Shown here piece by piece: positions 15,265-22,749 of a stretch of 64,000 bases of DNA (its first letter is position 1; every line of letters begins with the position of its first letter). The translations under genes and the position numbers were made by a program. The stretch is from an uncultured Eubacteriales bacterium (GTDB taxonomy: Bacteria; Bacillota; Clostridia; Oscillospirales; Oscillospiraceae): NCBI GenBank assembly GCA_900540545.1, contig UQGJ01000002.1:124001-188000 (forward strand), written 5' to 3'. A model generated the notes under the pieces. It did no database searches. It saw nothing but the letters and a program-made list of their open reading frames with translations, and was not told the DNA's origin.

Positions 15265-16542
15265 ATGGCATACCGGCCTTTGGCAGACGAAATCAGACCC
15301 GCCACTCTGGATGAGGTGGTGGGGCAGAAGCATATTTTGGGCCCGGACGGGCTGCTGCGCCGCATCGTGGAGAGCGGGAATATCCCCAATCTGGTCTTTT
15401 ACGGCCCCTCCGGCACGGGAAAGACCACGGTGGCCAACATCATCGCCCAGCGGACCAACCGGACCCTGCGGCGCATCAACGCTACCACCGGGAGCCTGTC
15501 CGACATCAAGGACGTCATCGGCGAGGTGGGCACCATGATGGCCCCCAACGGCATCCTGCTGTACCTGGACGAGATCCAATACTTCAACAAAAAGCAGCAG
15601 CAGTCCCTTCTGGAGGTCATCGAAAAGGGGGACGTGACCCTCATCGCATCCACCACCGAAAATCCATACTTCTACGTCTATAACGCGGTGTTGAGCCGCT
15701 CCACCGTCTTTGAGTTCAAGCCCGTGGACGCCGCCGACGTGCTCCCCGCCATCGACCGGGGCATCTCCATCATGGCCGACCGCCTGGGGGCCAAGGTGAA
15801 ATGCGAGGATGGGGTCCGGGAGCAGGTGGCCTCCGCCTGCGGCGGCGATGTCCGCAAGGCCATGAACGCGGTGGAGCTGCTTCTGAACTCCGCCAAGCGG
15901 GAGAAAGGGAAACTGCTTGTCACCTTGGAGGACACGGAGACGGTGGCCCAGCGCTCCGCCATGCGCTACGACCGGGCGGGGGACGACCACTACGACATTG
16001 CCTCGGCCCTGATGAAGTCTCTGCGCGGCTCCGACCCGGACGCCGCCCTCCACTACCTGGCCCGTCTGCTGGAGGCGGGGGACCTCATCACCGCCATCCG
16101 CCGCATCCTCTGCTCCGCCAGTGAGGACATCGGCATGGCCTATCCCCAGGCCGCTTTGATTGTAAAGGCCTGCGTGGACAACGCCCTGCAATTGGGCCTG
16201 CCGGAGGCCAAGCTCCCCCTGGCCCAGGCGGTGGTCCTGCTGGCCACCGCCCCCAAATCCAACACCGTCTGCGCCGCCATCGACGCCGCCATGGCCGACG
16301 TGCGGGCGGGAAAGACCGGCGACTACCCCCGCCACCTCCAAAACGTCCACGCCGACTCCGCCGGCATGGAGCGGGACCAGGGCTATCTCTACCCTCATCT
16401 GTTCCCCCACCACTATGTCAAGCAGCAGTATCTGCCGGATATCCTCCTGGGGACCACCTATTATCAGTATGGCGACAACAAGACCGAGCAGGCCGCAAAG
16501 AGGTATTGGGACGAGATCAAAGGGAAAGGAGAAGAATCATGA
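15265..16542 (+). CDS. rarA: Replication-associated recombination protein A (AAA+ ATPase)
   Basis: RarA/MgsA acts at stalled replication forks, binding DNA and single-strand-binding protein. 425 residues. Walker A GPSGTGKT is at residues 47-54 and Walker B LYLDEI at about 99-104; sensor ASTTENP and the SRSTVFEF arginine-finger region follow. The C-terminal tetramerisation domain ends with HLQNVHAD and the PHHYVKQQYLPD segment typical of the family. AAAGGGGG precedes the ATG. Its TGA overlaps the ATG of the first membrane-protein gene downstream, so they are co-translated. Confidence 0.95.
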   Translation: MAYRPLADEIRPATLDEVVGQKHILGPDGLLRRIVESGNIPNLVFYGPSGTGKTTVANIIAQRTNRTLRRINATTGSLSDIKDVIGEVGTMMAPNGILLYLDEIQYFNKKQQQSLLEVIEKGDVTLIASTTENPYFYVYNAVLSRSTVFEFKPVDAADVLPAIDRGISIMADRLGAKVKCEDGVREQVASACGGDVRKAMNAVELLLNSAKREKGKLLVTLEDTETVAQRSAMRYDRAGDDHYDIASALMKSLRGSDPDAALHYLARLLEAGDLITAIRRILCSASEDIGMAYPQAALIVKACVDNALQLGLPEAKLPLAQAVVLLATAPKSNTVCAAIDAAMADVRAGKTGDYPRHLQNVHADSAGMERDQGYLYPHLFPHHYVKQQYLPDILLGTTYYQYGDNKTEQAAKRYWDEIKGKGEES

Positions 16543-17261
16543 ACATGAACTGCAAGAGGAAACGCGAGGTCCAAGTGGTACTGGCCGCCGCGATTCTGGT
16601 CCTGCTGGGCGCGGCCGGCGTGCTCCTGTGGCAGGGGCGCGGGGGCGGCGGAAGCACCGCCGGGATGGTGGCGCTGATTTTGGGCTGCCTGGTTCTGGTC
16701 ATGGCCCTGTGTACCCTGAGTTGGGGGAACGCGGTACACCGGGAGGTGGCGGGGTATGTGGACCGGTACAATTCCCTGTCCATGGCCCGGCTGCCGGGCA
16801 TAGGGAGCCGTCAGGCCGCGGAAACTTTGCGGGCCAATGGGTTTCGGGAAATAGAGGATGGCTACCTCCATAAGAAAGACTTTACCTTCGGTAAGGATTC
16901 GATCCTCTACTATTTCCGCAGTGTCCCCACCGTGACCGTGGCCGATTCCATGCGGGCGGAGCTTCCGCGGCTGGAGCAGACCCTGGCGGAGCAGGGCCGG
17001 GAACAGGCCGAGCATAGCAGTTGCCTAATTCTGTTCCTGTGCAAAAATGGCGTAACGGAGGAGGACCGGCAGTCTCTTTACGGGGCGTCTGAGGAATTTA
17101 AGCTGCAGGAAACGGTGGTCCCCACCTCCGCGGTCCATACCTGTCTCCCGGTTCTGGTGGACGAGGACACGGGGGAGGGCTGGTTCCTGGACATGACCAA
17201 GGGCATCTCCGTCTACGCTTACGCCTGCCGCGCGATGAAAAAGCTCTTTCCGGGCAAATGA
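16539..17261 (+). CDS. Two-TM membrane protein, unknown, paralog 1 of tandem pair
   Basis: 240 residues starting MNMNCKRKREVQVV. Two N-terminal membrane helices (about residues 10-30 and 42-62) flank a Gly-rich turn. They are followed by a soluble domain with an EDGYLHKKDFTFGKDS segment, a LFLCKNGVTEEDRQSL segment and a C-terminal VDEDTGEGWFLDMTKGISVY motif. The ATG overlaps the rarA stop (ATGA) and has AAAGGAG just before it. It is a paralog of the next gene, strongly conserved in the last ~40 residues. No catalytic signature or known family was recognised; a membrane-tethered sensor or effector domain is possible. Confidence 0.78.
   Translation: MNMNCKRKREVQVVLAAAILVLLGAAGVLLWQGRGGGGSTAGMVALILGCLVLVMALCTLSWGNAVHREVAGYVDRYNSLSMARLPGIGSRQAAETLRANGFREIEDGYLHKKDFTFGKDSILYYFRSVPTVTVADSMRAELPRLEQTLAEQGREQAEHSSCLILFLCKNGVTEEDRQSLYGASEEFKLQETVVPTSAVHTCLPVLVDEDTGEGWFLDMTKGISVYAYACRAMKKLFPGK
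17139..17261 (+). repeat. Direct repeat copy A (3' end of paralog 1)
   Basis: Nearly identical to 17888-18010 (offset 749 bases). The first 80 bases (17139-17218) match exactly and only a few mismatches occur in the remaining 43. The match covers the last ~40 codons, including third positions. Confidence 0.9.
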
Positions 17262-18010
17262 AGCCTTCGGTGAACATTGACCAGGACCGCAAGGCAAAAT
17301 ATAAGGTGCGGGTATCCCTTGCCGCCGCGATACTTTTCTTTATCGGCGGCTTTGCCGTCCTCATTGTTGGAGCAGTCAGGCAAGGCCGGAGGGAACCCAT
17401 AAACGACGGACTGATGATGGCGTTATTTATGGGGTGTATGCTTCTGGCCCTGGTCCCGTGCGGACTGAGCTGGAAGGACGCTTTGCGCCTGGAGACAGAG
17501 AAGCAGACGGCCCGTTACCGCGACCTGCCGCTGGGCCATCTGTGGGGTGTGGGGAGCAGTCAGGTCTTGGAAGCGGTTCGCGACAATGGGTTTCAGAAAG
17601 TGGAGGATGGCTACCTCCATAAGCAGATATCTACCTTTGGCAAGGGGCCGATTTGCTGTTATATTCGCTGCGTCCCCACGGTGACTGTGGCCGATTCCCT
17701 GTTCTCGGAGCTTCAGCGGATGGACCGCATGATGGAAGAGAATGGACGGGAACAGGCAAAGAAAAGTGACTGCCTCTATCTGTTCCTCTGTAAAAACAGC
17801 GTGACAGAGGGGGACAAGCAGTCCCTTCGTGAGGCGGCGGAAGGATTTCTTCTGCGGGAAACCGTGGTCCCGGTGTCCGTGTTCCACACCTGTCTCCCGG
17901 TTCTGGTGGACGAGGACACGGGGGAGGGCTGGTTCCTGGACATGACCAAGGGCATCTCCGTCTACGCCTACGCCTGCCGCGCGATAAAAAAGCTCTTTCC
18001 GGGGAAATGA
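17258..18010 (+). CDS. Two-TM membrane protein, unknown, paralog 2 of tandem pair
   Basis: 250 residues starting MKPSVNIDQDRKAKYKVR, same architecture as the gene before it: two membrane helices, then a soluble domain with VEDGYLHKQISTFGKGPICC, LFLCKNSVTEGDKQSL and the nearly identical C-terminal VDEDTGEGWFLDMTKGISVY. N-terminal halves differ clearly while the C-terminal 40 residues are almost identical at DNA level, pointing to gene conversion or strong selection there. Its ATG overlaps the TGA of paralog 1 with no separate ribosome binding site, so translation is coupled. Function not recognised. Confidence 0.78.
   Translation: MKPSVNIDQDRKAKYKVRVSLAAAILFFIGGFAVLIVGAVRQGRREPINDGLMMALFMGCMLLALVPCGLSWKDALRLETEKQTARYRDLPLGHLWGVGSSQVLEAVRDNGFQKVEDGYLHKQISTFGKGPICCYIRCVPTVTVADSLFSELQRMDRMMEENGREQAKKSDCLYLFLCKNSVTEGDKQSLREAAEGFLLRETVVPVSVFHTCLPVLVDEDTGEGWFLDMTKGISVYAYACRAIKKLFPGK
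17888..18010 (+). repeat. Direct repeat copy B (3' end of paralog 2)
   Basis: Second copy of the 123-base repeat at 17139-17261; see that entry. The two copies sit at the same position of the two paralogous genes. Confidence 0.9.
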
Positions 18011-18038
18011 GTCGGGACGAAATGGGAGGGCGGCTGGA

Positions 18039-18407
18039 ATGAGTCCAGAGGTCACGCTGGGAAATGTGATGATAGATTGTGACGACGCACTGCGGCTTCA
18101 GGCGTTTTACGCCGAGCTGTTGGGCTGGGAACTGTGCGAACTGTTTGCTAAACCGGCGGTAAGAGGCCCGAATGGACTGGTATTCTTGTTTGCCCAGGAG
18201 GCGGATCATGTCCGCCCCGTTTGGCCGAAGGAAGAGGGCAGACAGCAAAAGCAGATGCACTTTGACTTTCAGGTGGAAAACGTCCCTGAAACGGCAAAAA
18301 AGGCGGAGTCTTTAGGGGCGGTCAGGGCGGAAACACAGTTCGGCGGGGCTGATTTTATCACCATGCTGGACCCCGCCGGCCATCCGTTTTGCCTGTGCCA
18401 AAAATAG
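18039..18407 (+). CDS. VOC-superfamily (glyoxalase-like) protein
   Basis: 122 residues forming one vicinal-oxygen-chelate unit (two beta-alpha-beta-beta-beta motifs). NVMIDCDDALRLQAFYAELLGW at the N-terminus and MLDPAGHPFCLCQK at the end are typical of the glyoxalase-like group. The closing DPAGHPFCLC is shared with the VOC gene at 51642, so the two are paralogs. GGGAGGG precedes the ATG. It follows the membrane pair by 28 bases, possibly the last gene of the rarA unit. Substrate unknown; such proteins can bind or modify metals, antibiotics or small toxins. Confidence 0.85.
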   Translation: MSPEVTLGNVMIDCDDALRLQAFYAELLGWELCELFAKPAVRGPNGLVFLFAQEADHVRPVWPKEEGRQQKQMHFDFQVENVPETAKKAESLGAVRAETQFGGADFITMLDPAGHPFCLCQK

Positions 18408-18437
18408 CATCAGGCTCCACTGACTTCCAGCGATAAA

Positions 18438-18470
18438 AAGAGCCGCGGACTGGAAATGTCCGCGGCTCTT
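18438..18470. terminator. Hairpin terminator, copy 1 of repeated element
   Basis: 13-base arms (AAGAGCCGCGGAC at 18438-18450 and its complement at 18458-18470) with loop TGGAAAT. On the minus strand it is followed by TTTTTATC, a good U-tract for the EFR1 gene; on the plus strand it can stop the VOC unit. A second copy with the same arms and inverted loop lies at 19390-19419. Confidence 0.85.
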
Positions 18471-18530
18471 GCTTATCATATATTCCACGAGAGAACATAT
18501 GCAGGAGGGGGAGGCTCAGGCTTCCCTCAT

Positions 18531-19292
18531 TCACAGATATGCTTCAATCGTACTCTGCCCCCAGACTTGATGTCCTAACAGGGTAATGGCCTGGGCAGGA
18601 CAGTGGTTGACACAGCGGTAGCACATGGTGCAGCGCGTCCCGGCCACGGCCTTTCCGTCCCGGATTGTCAGATTTCCCATTGGACAGCCCTCCGCGCAGC
18701 GGCCACAGCCCACACAGGTGGTGGGATCGATCTTCAGCCGGTCGGAGTACTGCTTGACCTTGTGCCCGAACCACAATCTCTGCCCCAAGAGTCCGGCCGC
18801 ATGGGGCAGAAAACCAAGCCCGTCCCGGGGTGGAGTGCCCTCCCGAAGCTGGTGAGCAGCGGCACAAACTTTCTCCTTCGCGGCCTGGACCAGAGCCCAA
18901 TTGGATTCCAAGGGCTTCTTCAACGCTTTCTCGTCGCTGATACTGTCCGGCATTCGCACGTGGAGCCCGCCTGTAATGTGCGCGCCATAACGCTTGAGGA
19001 CCCTGGCGGCGCACCCGGCGCCATCCCCGCTGAACAGTCCCATGGTGGCCAGGAGAAAGACAGTTTTTCCGGCAAACAAAGCGCCGTGTGCACGCAAAAA
19101 ATCCTGAACGATTTTGGGCAGGCTGCTGTAATAGATGGGGTAGGCGAATAGGATTTCCTGATGCTCCCGCAGGAGGCGAAGCGCATCGGGAGATTCAATG
19201 GAACAGGACTCCGCACCACCCTCATAGCTGTTCAGAAAGGTCTCGGTACAGAACTGGGTATTGCCGGTACCGCTGAAATAAATGCCGACCAT
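18531..19292 (-). CDS. EFR1-type flavodoxin-ferredoxin fusion
   Basis: 253 residues: an N-terminal flavodoxin-like domain (YFSGTGNTQF phosphate loop at residues 5-14; AYPIYYSSLP and LLATMGLFSGDG loops) fused to two [4Fe-4S] ferredoxin motifs near the C-terminus (CVGCGRCAEGCP and CTMCYRCVNHCP). EFR1 proteins are thought to pass electrons between FMN and clusters; partners are unknown. The ATG at 19292 is chosen because the domain starts there; an upstream extension in the same frame has no homology value. TATACT with an upstream TG (19324-19331, minus strand) could be an extended -10 promoter. It is flanked by two copies of the same terminator hairpin. Confidence 0.9.
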   Translation of the reverse strand: MVGIYFSGTGNTQFCTETFLNSYEGGAESCSIESPDALRLLREHQEILFAYPIYYSSLPKIVQDFLRAHGALFAGKTVFLLATMGLFSGDGAGCAARVLKRYGAHITGGLHVRMPDSISDEKALKKPLESNWALVQAAKEKVCAAAHQLREGTPPRDGLGFLPHAAGLLGQRLWFGHKVKQYSDRLKIDPTTCVGCGRCAEGCPMGNLTIRDGKAVAGTRCTMCYRCVNHCPAQAITLLGHQVWGQSTIEAYL

Positions 19293-19389
19293 AAGCCACA
19301 CCCCAAATATTTTAGTGGGGCCAGTATACCATAGATTCATGCTGCCCGTCACAGGAGCCCTTCTAAAAATAGCATTAAAAACAGATAAA

Positions 19390-19419
19390 AGCCGCGGACA
19401 TTTCCAGTCCGCGGCTCTT
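19390..19419 (-). terminator. Hairpin terminator, copy 2 of repeated element
   Basis: Arms AGCCGCGGAC/GTCCGCGGCT (19390-19399 and 19407-19416) with loop ATTTCCA as read on the plus strand. On the minus strand a TTTTATCTGTTTTT tail follows, making it the terminator of the S1-domain gene. The 30 bases are the exact reverse complement of copy 1 at 18438-18470. Confidence 0.85.
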
Positions 19420-19422
19420 TCC

Positions 19423-20355
19423 TCAGAGAAAATCCGTCTCTATCCCCGCTTTTTCGCACGCCTCCGGCGCGTAGCGCCAGTGGGCCAGCCGTCCGGCGGT
19501 GATATAGTAGCGCAGCGGCCCCGGCGCCGCCTCGGCGGGCAGGCGGTCTATGACCAATAGCTTGATTTTCATCCGCTCCGGCAAAATGGCCTTCAGATAG
19601 ACCGACACCCGGTCGCCCTCCTTCAGGTCGGGCCGTGGCTCCGCCAGCCCGGAGAGGTTGGGGGTCAGTTCGATGAACGCGCCGTAGTCCTTGATGCCCC
19701 GGACCGTGCCTGCCACCGTCATGCCGGTGGTCAGCCCGGCGGCGTTCTCCGCCCAGGTGCCCAACAGTTCCCGGTGGGTCAGCCGGACCCGGTTCTGAGC
19801 CGGGTCTGTGTCCAGCACGGCGGCGAAAATCTCCTGTGCCACCGTGAACCGGCAGGAGGGGTGGGGGATACGGGAGATGGAGATATGCTCGATGCCGATC
19901 ATGGACACCAGCCCGCAGCCGATGTCCACAAAGGCACCGAAGGGCTCCAGATGGGTGACGGTGGCCGGGATGACCATCCCCGGCTTCAGCTCGGACAGCA
20001 GGGCAGCCTGAGCGATTTCCTGGGCCTTGCGGCGGGAAAGGGTCAGCGTCAGGTCGCTGTCGGGTCCCTCCACAGTCTCGACTGTAAAGCAGACAGGCTT
20101 GCCGACTCTGGAGAGGATGGCGATCTCCCGGGTGGTGCCCTCGGCCACGCCGATGGCGGTCTCGTCCCGGGGGATACGACCGGTGAATGGACCCACCTGG
20201 ACCAGCAGGTCGTGTCCGGCCTCGCACAGCAGAGCTCTGCCCTCTAAAATCATGCCCCGGTCCCTGGCGGTGAGCAGGGCGGCCCGGCTGGCGCAGGCGG
20301 CCTGGTTTTCCGGTGTGCCGATGCGCCGGCCCTCGGGGAGAAAACGGCTGATCAT
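19423..20355 (-). CDS. S1 RNA-binding-domain protein (short RpsA-like)
   Basis: 310 residues with at least two clear S1 domains (PATVTHLEPFGAFVDIG near residue 130 and AGTVRGIKDYGAFIELTPN near 215) and a degenerate N-terminal one. The C-terminal tail carries LRYYITAGRLAHWRYAPEAC. Such proteins in Clostridia are annotated as S1-like or RpsA homologs and are believed to bind RNA or the ribosome. The second ATG (MISRF) is chosen: GAAAGGA abuts the first ATG but is 9 bases from this one. It is divergent from the DUF951 gene. Confidence 0.87.
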   Translation of the reverse strand: MISRFLPEGRRIGTPENQAACASRAALLTARDRGMILEGRALLCEAGHDLLVQVGPFTGRIPRDETAIGVAEGTTREIAILSRVGKPVCFTVETVEGPDSDLTLTLSRRKAQEIAQAALLSELKPGMVIPATVTHLEPFGAFVDIGCGLVSMIGIEHISISRIPHPSCRFTVAQEIFAAVLDTDPAQNRVRLTHRELLGTWAENAAGLTTGMTVAGTVRGIKDYGAFIELTPNLSGLAEPRPDLKEGDRVSVYLKAILPERMKIKLLVIDRLPAEAAPGPLRYYITAGRLAHWRYAPEACEKAGIETDFL

Positions 20356-20424
20356 GACGACCATTCCTTTCTATCGCTCCGTTTTTTTCGTGATAAGCCA
20401 CTATATGCACCCCCGGCATGAGAA

Positions 20425-20453
20425 TTGACAGGGGCGGAGAGAGAAACTATAAT
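20425..20453 (+). promoter_or_regulatory. Consensus sigma-A promoter of the DUF951-hisC operon
   Basis: -35 TTGACA (20425-20430), exactly 17 bases, -10 TATAAT (20448-20453): a perfect consensus promoter. The leader is only about 27 bases. Confidence 0.88.
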
Positions 20454-20486
20454 GGGGACTATCCTGAAAAAAACGGAGGCGGGCAT

Positions 20487-20681
20487 ATGGACGTGCGGGT
20501 CGGCGACATGCTGGAGATGAAAAAGGAGCACCCCTGCGGCAGTAAGCAGTGGACGGTGCTTCGGGTGGGCATGGACTTCAAGCTCCGCTGTCAGGGCTGC
20601 GGCCACGAGGTCATGCTCCCCCGGAGCAAGGCGGAGAAGAACATCAAAAAAATCCTGCGGGAAGGGGAGGGCCAGCCGTGA
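20487..20681 (+). CDS. DUF951-family small protein
   Basis: 64 residues, matching the short DUF951 family of Firmicutes (MDVRVGDMLEMKKEHPCGSK). It carries four Cys/His-type residues in C-G-S-K and CQGCGHEVMLPRSK, suggesting a small zinc-binding or nucleic-acid-binding protein. GGAGG lies 7 bases before the ATG. Its TGA overlaps the GTG start of hisC, so it is the first gene of that operon and the perfect promoter serves it directly. Function unknown; in many Firmicutes it sits near ychF or parB-region genes, which is not the case here. Confidence 0.88.
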   Translation: MDVRVGDMLEMKKEHPCGSKQWTVLRVGMDFKLRCQGCGHEVMLPRSKAEKNIKKILREGEGQP

Positions 20682-21742
20682 AGGAGCTGTGGAGCAGGCG
20701 CATCCGGGACATGGTCCCCTACGTCCCCGGAGAGCAGCCCAGGGACCGGGTCTTTATCAAGCTGAACACCAACGAAAATCCGTACCCCCCCTCGCCCAAG
20801 GCCCTGGCGGCCATGGCCGGGGCGGCGGGGGAGAGCCTGCGGCTCTATCCAGACCCGGAGTGCGCTGGATTGCGTCAGGCCATCGCCGGGTTCCACGGCC
20901 TAGACCCGGCCCAGGTCTTTCCCGGCAACGGCTCCGACGAGATTTTGGCCTTCTGCTTCCAGGCGTTTTTCGACCCGGACCGGCCGGTGCTGTTCCCGGA
21001 CATCACATACAGCTTCTATGCCGTCTACGCGGAGTTTTTCGGTCTGACGGTCCAGCTTCTGCCCCTGAACGGGGACTTTTCCATGCCTGTGGAGGACTTC
21101 CTGCGCACCCCCTGCGGCGGCGTGGTGCTGGCCAACCCCAACGCCCCCACGGGGATGGGCCTGGGCCTGGACACCGTCCGGGCCGTCATCGAGGCCCACC
21201 GGGACGCGGTGGTGCTGGTGGATGAGGCCTACATCGACTTTGGCGGGGAGACCGCCGCCGCCCTGGTGAACGAATACCCCAATCTGGTGGTGGTCCGCAC
21301 CCTGTCCAAGAGCCGCTCCCTGGCGGGACTGCGGGTGGGCTATGCCCTGGGCCACCCCGATTTGATGGCCGCCCTCCGCTGCGTCCGGGACTCCATCAAC
21401 TCCTACACCGTGGACCGGCTGGCCCAGGCCGGGGCCGCCGCCGCCATGGAGGACCGGGCCTGGTTCGAGGAAACCCGCCGGAAAATCATGGACACCCGGG
21501 CCTGGGTGACGGCCCGGCTCCGGGAGATGGACTTCACCGTGCCGGAGTCCCAGGCCAACTTCGTCTTTGCCAGCCACCCCAGGCATGACGCAAAGGCCCT
21601 GCTGGCCGGCCTGCGGGACCGGGGTATCCTGGTGCGCTACTTCGACAAGCCACGCATCGACAACTACCTGCGCATCACCATCGGCACCGACGCCGAAATG
21701 GAGTCCCTCTGCGCCGCCCTGGCAGAGTTGACGGAGGGCTGA
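20678..21742 (+). CDS. hisC: Histidinol-phosphate aminotransferase
   Basis: PLP aminotransferase of histidine synthesis, converting imidazole-acetol phosphate and glutamate to histidinol phosphate. 354 residues, class II aminotransferase fold. LNTNENPYPPSP at the N-terminus, the GSDEILAF loop, VDEAYIDF and the PLP Lys211 in RTLSKSRSLAGLRVGY are all canonical. The GTG at 20678 overlaps the DUF951 stop and follows GGGGAGGG. It lies far from the his operon at 44-50 kb. Broader specificity for aromatic amino acids is possible, as for other HisC proteins. Confidence 0.94.
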   Translation: MKELWSRRIRDMVPYVPGEQPRDRVFIKLNTNENPYPPSPKALAAMAGAAGESLRLYPDPECAGLRQAIAGFHGLDPAQVFPGNGSDEILAFCFQAFFDPDRPVLFPDITYSFYAVYAEFFGLTVQLLPLNGDFSMPVEDFLRTPCGGVVLANPNAPTGMGLGLDTVRAVIEAHRDAVVLVDEAYIDFGGETAAALVNEYPNLVVVRTLSKSRSLAGLRVGYALGHPDLMAALRCVRDSINSYTVDRLAQAGAAAAMEDRAWFEETRRKIMDTRAWVTARLREMDFTVPESQANFVFASHPRHDAKALLAGLRDRGILVRYFDKPRIDNYLRITIGTDAEMESLCAALAELTEG

Positions 21743-21743
21743 T

Positions 21744-22616
21744 ATGCGCTACGAAGGGGACATTTACCGTCCGCCCGGCGAGTGGAAGAGCTACCTGCTC
21801 CAGACCACCGTGGGCTGCTCCCACAACCGCTGTACCTTCTGCCGGATGTACCGGGACAAGCGGTTCCATATCCGCCCCATGGAGGACATCCTTCAGGACA
21901 TCCAGATGGCAAAGGCGTACTACGGCGACGTGGAGCGGGTCTTTCTCTGCGACGGAGACGCCATCATCATGCGAACAGCCGACCTGCTGACCATCCTGGA
22001 GGCCCTCTATGCCGCCTTCCCGTCCCTGCAAAAGGTGACCACCTACGCCGGCCCCCGCAGCACCCTGACCAAGACGCCGGAGGAACTGCGGCGTCTGCGG
22101 GAGGCCGGACTGACCCGGGCCTATTTGGGGGTGGAGACCGGCTGTGATGCCCTGCTGGAGCGCATCCACAAGGGGGTCAACGCCAAGGAGATGCTGGAGG
22201 CGGGGGTCCGCCTGCGGGAGGCGGGCATGGACCTGTGGGTCATGGTCCTGCTGGGCCTGGGCGGCGCCGGCGGGGGGTCCCGGCGGCACATCCTGGACAC
22301 CGCCGCCATGATGAACGAGATGAGGCCCCGGCACCTGTCCGCCCTCACCCTGACCCTGTATCCGGGCACGGAGTTGTACGAGGACTTCCGGGCGGGCCGC
22401 TTCCAGCCTATCACTCCCAGGGAGAGCCTGGAGGAGGCAAAGCTCCTGCTGGAGCAGTTGGCGGTGGCCCCCCTCCACTTTACCTGCGACCACGCCTCCA
22501 ACTACCTGCCCCTGAAAGGCGGCCTGCCGGAGGACCGGGCGGCGTTCCTGGCCCAACTGGACAGCGCCCTGGCGGGGGAGACCGGCATCCGCCCTGAGTG
22601 GAGCCGGAGCCTGTAA
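21744..22616 (+). CDS. Radical SAM protein, unknown
   Basis: 290 residues. The radical SAM Cys motif is C-x4-C-x2-C in VGCSHNRCTFCRM (about residues 24-36). The core continues with FLCDGDAI, TYAGPRSTL, YLGVETGCD and VLLGLGG, matching the Elp3/MiaB/NifB-like part of the family without a visible B12 or TRAM domain. It overlaps the hisC operon (one base between stop and ATG; GGAGGG upstream) and ends at a strong terminator. The substrate is not recognised; being last in the DUF951-hisC operon gives no clear clue. Confidence 0.88.
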   Translation: MRYEGDIYRPPGEWKSYLLQTTVGCSHNRCTFCRMYRDKRFHIRPMEDILQDIQMAKAYYGDVERVFLCDGDAIIMRTADLLTILEALYAAFPSLQKVTTYAGPRSTLTKTPEELRRLREAGLTRAYLGVETGCDALLERIHKGVNAKEMLEAGVRLREAGMDLWVMVLLGLGGAGGGSRRHILDTAAMMNEMRPRHLSALTLTLYPGTELYEDFRAGRFQPITPRESLEEAKLLLEQLAVAPLHFTCDHASNYLPLKGGLPEDRAAFLAQLDSALAGETGIRPEWSRSL

Positions 22617-22626
22617 GCATACGGAA

Positions 22627-22664
22627 AGAAGCTGACAAGCATAACTGCTTGTCAGCTTCTTTTT
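22627..22664 (+). terminator. Intrinsic terminator of the DUF951-hisC operon
   Basis: 15-base perfect stem AGAAGCTGACAAGCA (22627-22641), loop TAAC, complementary arm to 22660, then TTTT. A textbook Rho-independent terminator. Confidence 0.92.
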
Positions 22665-22679
22665 GCGTCTGGCCCCGGT

Positions 22680-22712
22680 TAGACCTTTTTTGAGGGGGGC
22701 GGCTCGTATAAT
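22680..22712 (+). promoter_or_regulatory. Candidate promoter of spoIIGA with long spacer
   Basis: -10 TATAAT at 22707-22712 is clear. The best -35 is TAGACC (22680-22685) with a 21-base spacer. B. subtilis spoIIG uses sigma-A with a similarly long (22-base) spacer and needs Spo0A~P. No clear Spo0A box (TGTCGAA) is seen here, so Spo0A control is inference from the family only. Confidence 0.4.
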
Positions 22713-22749
22713 AAGGGACAGCCGCTGACAAAAGATGGGAGGGACGGGG

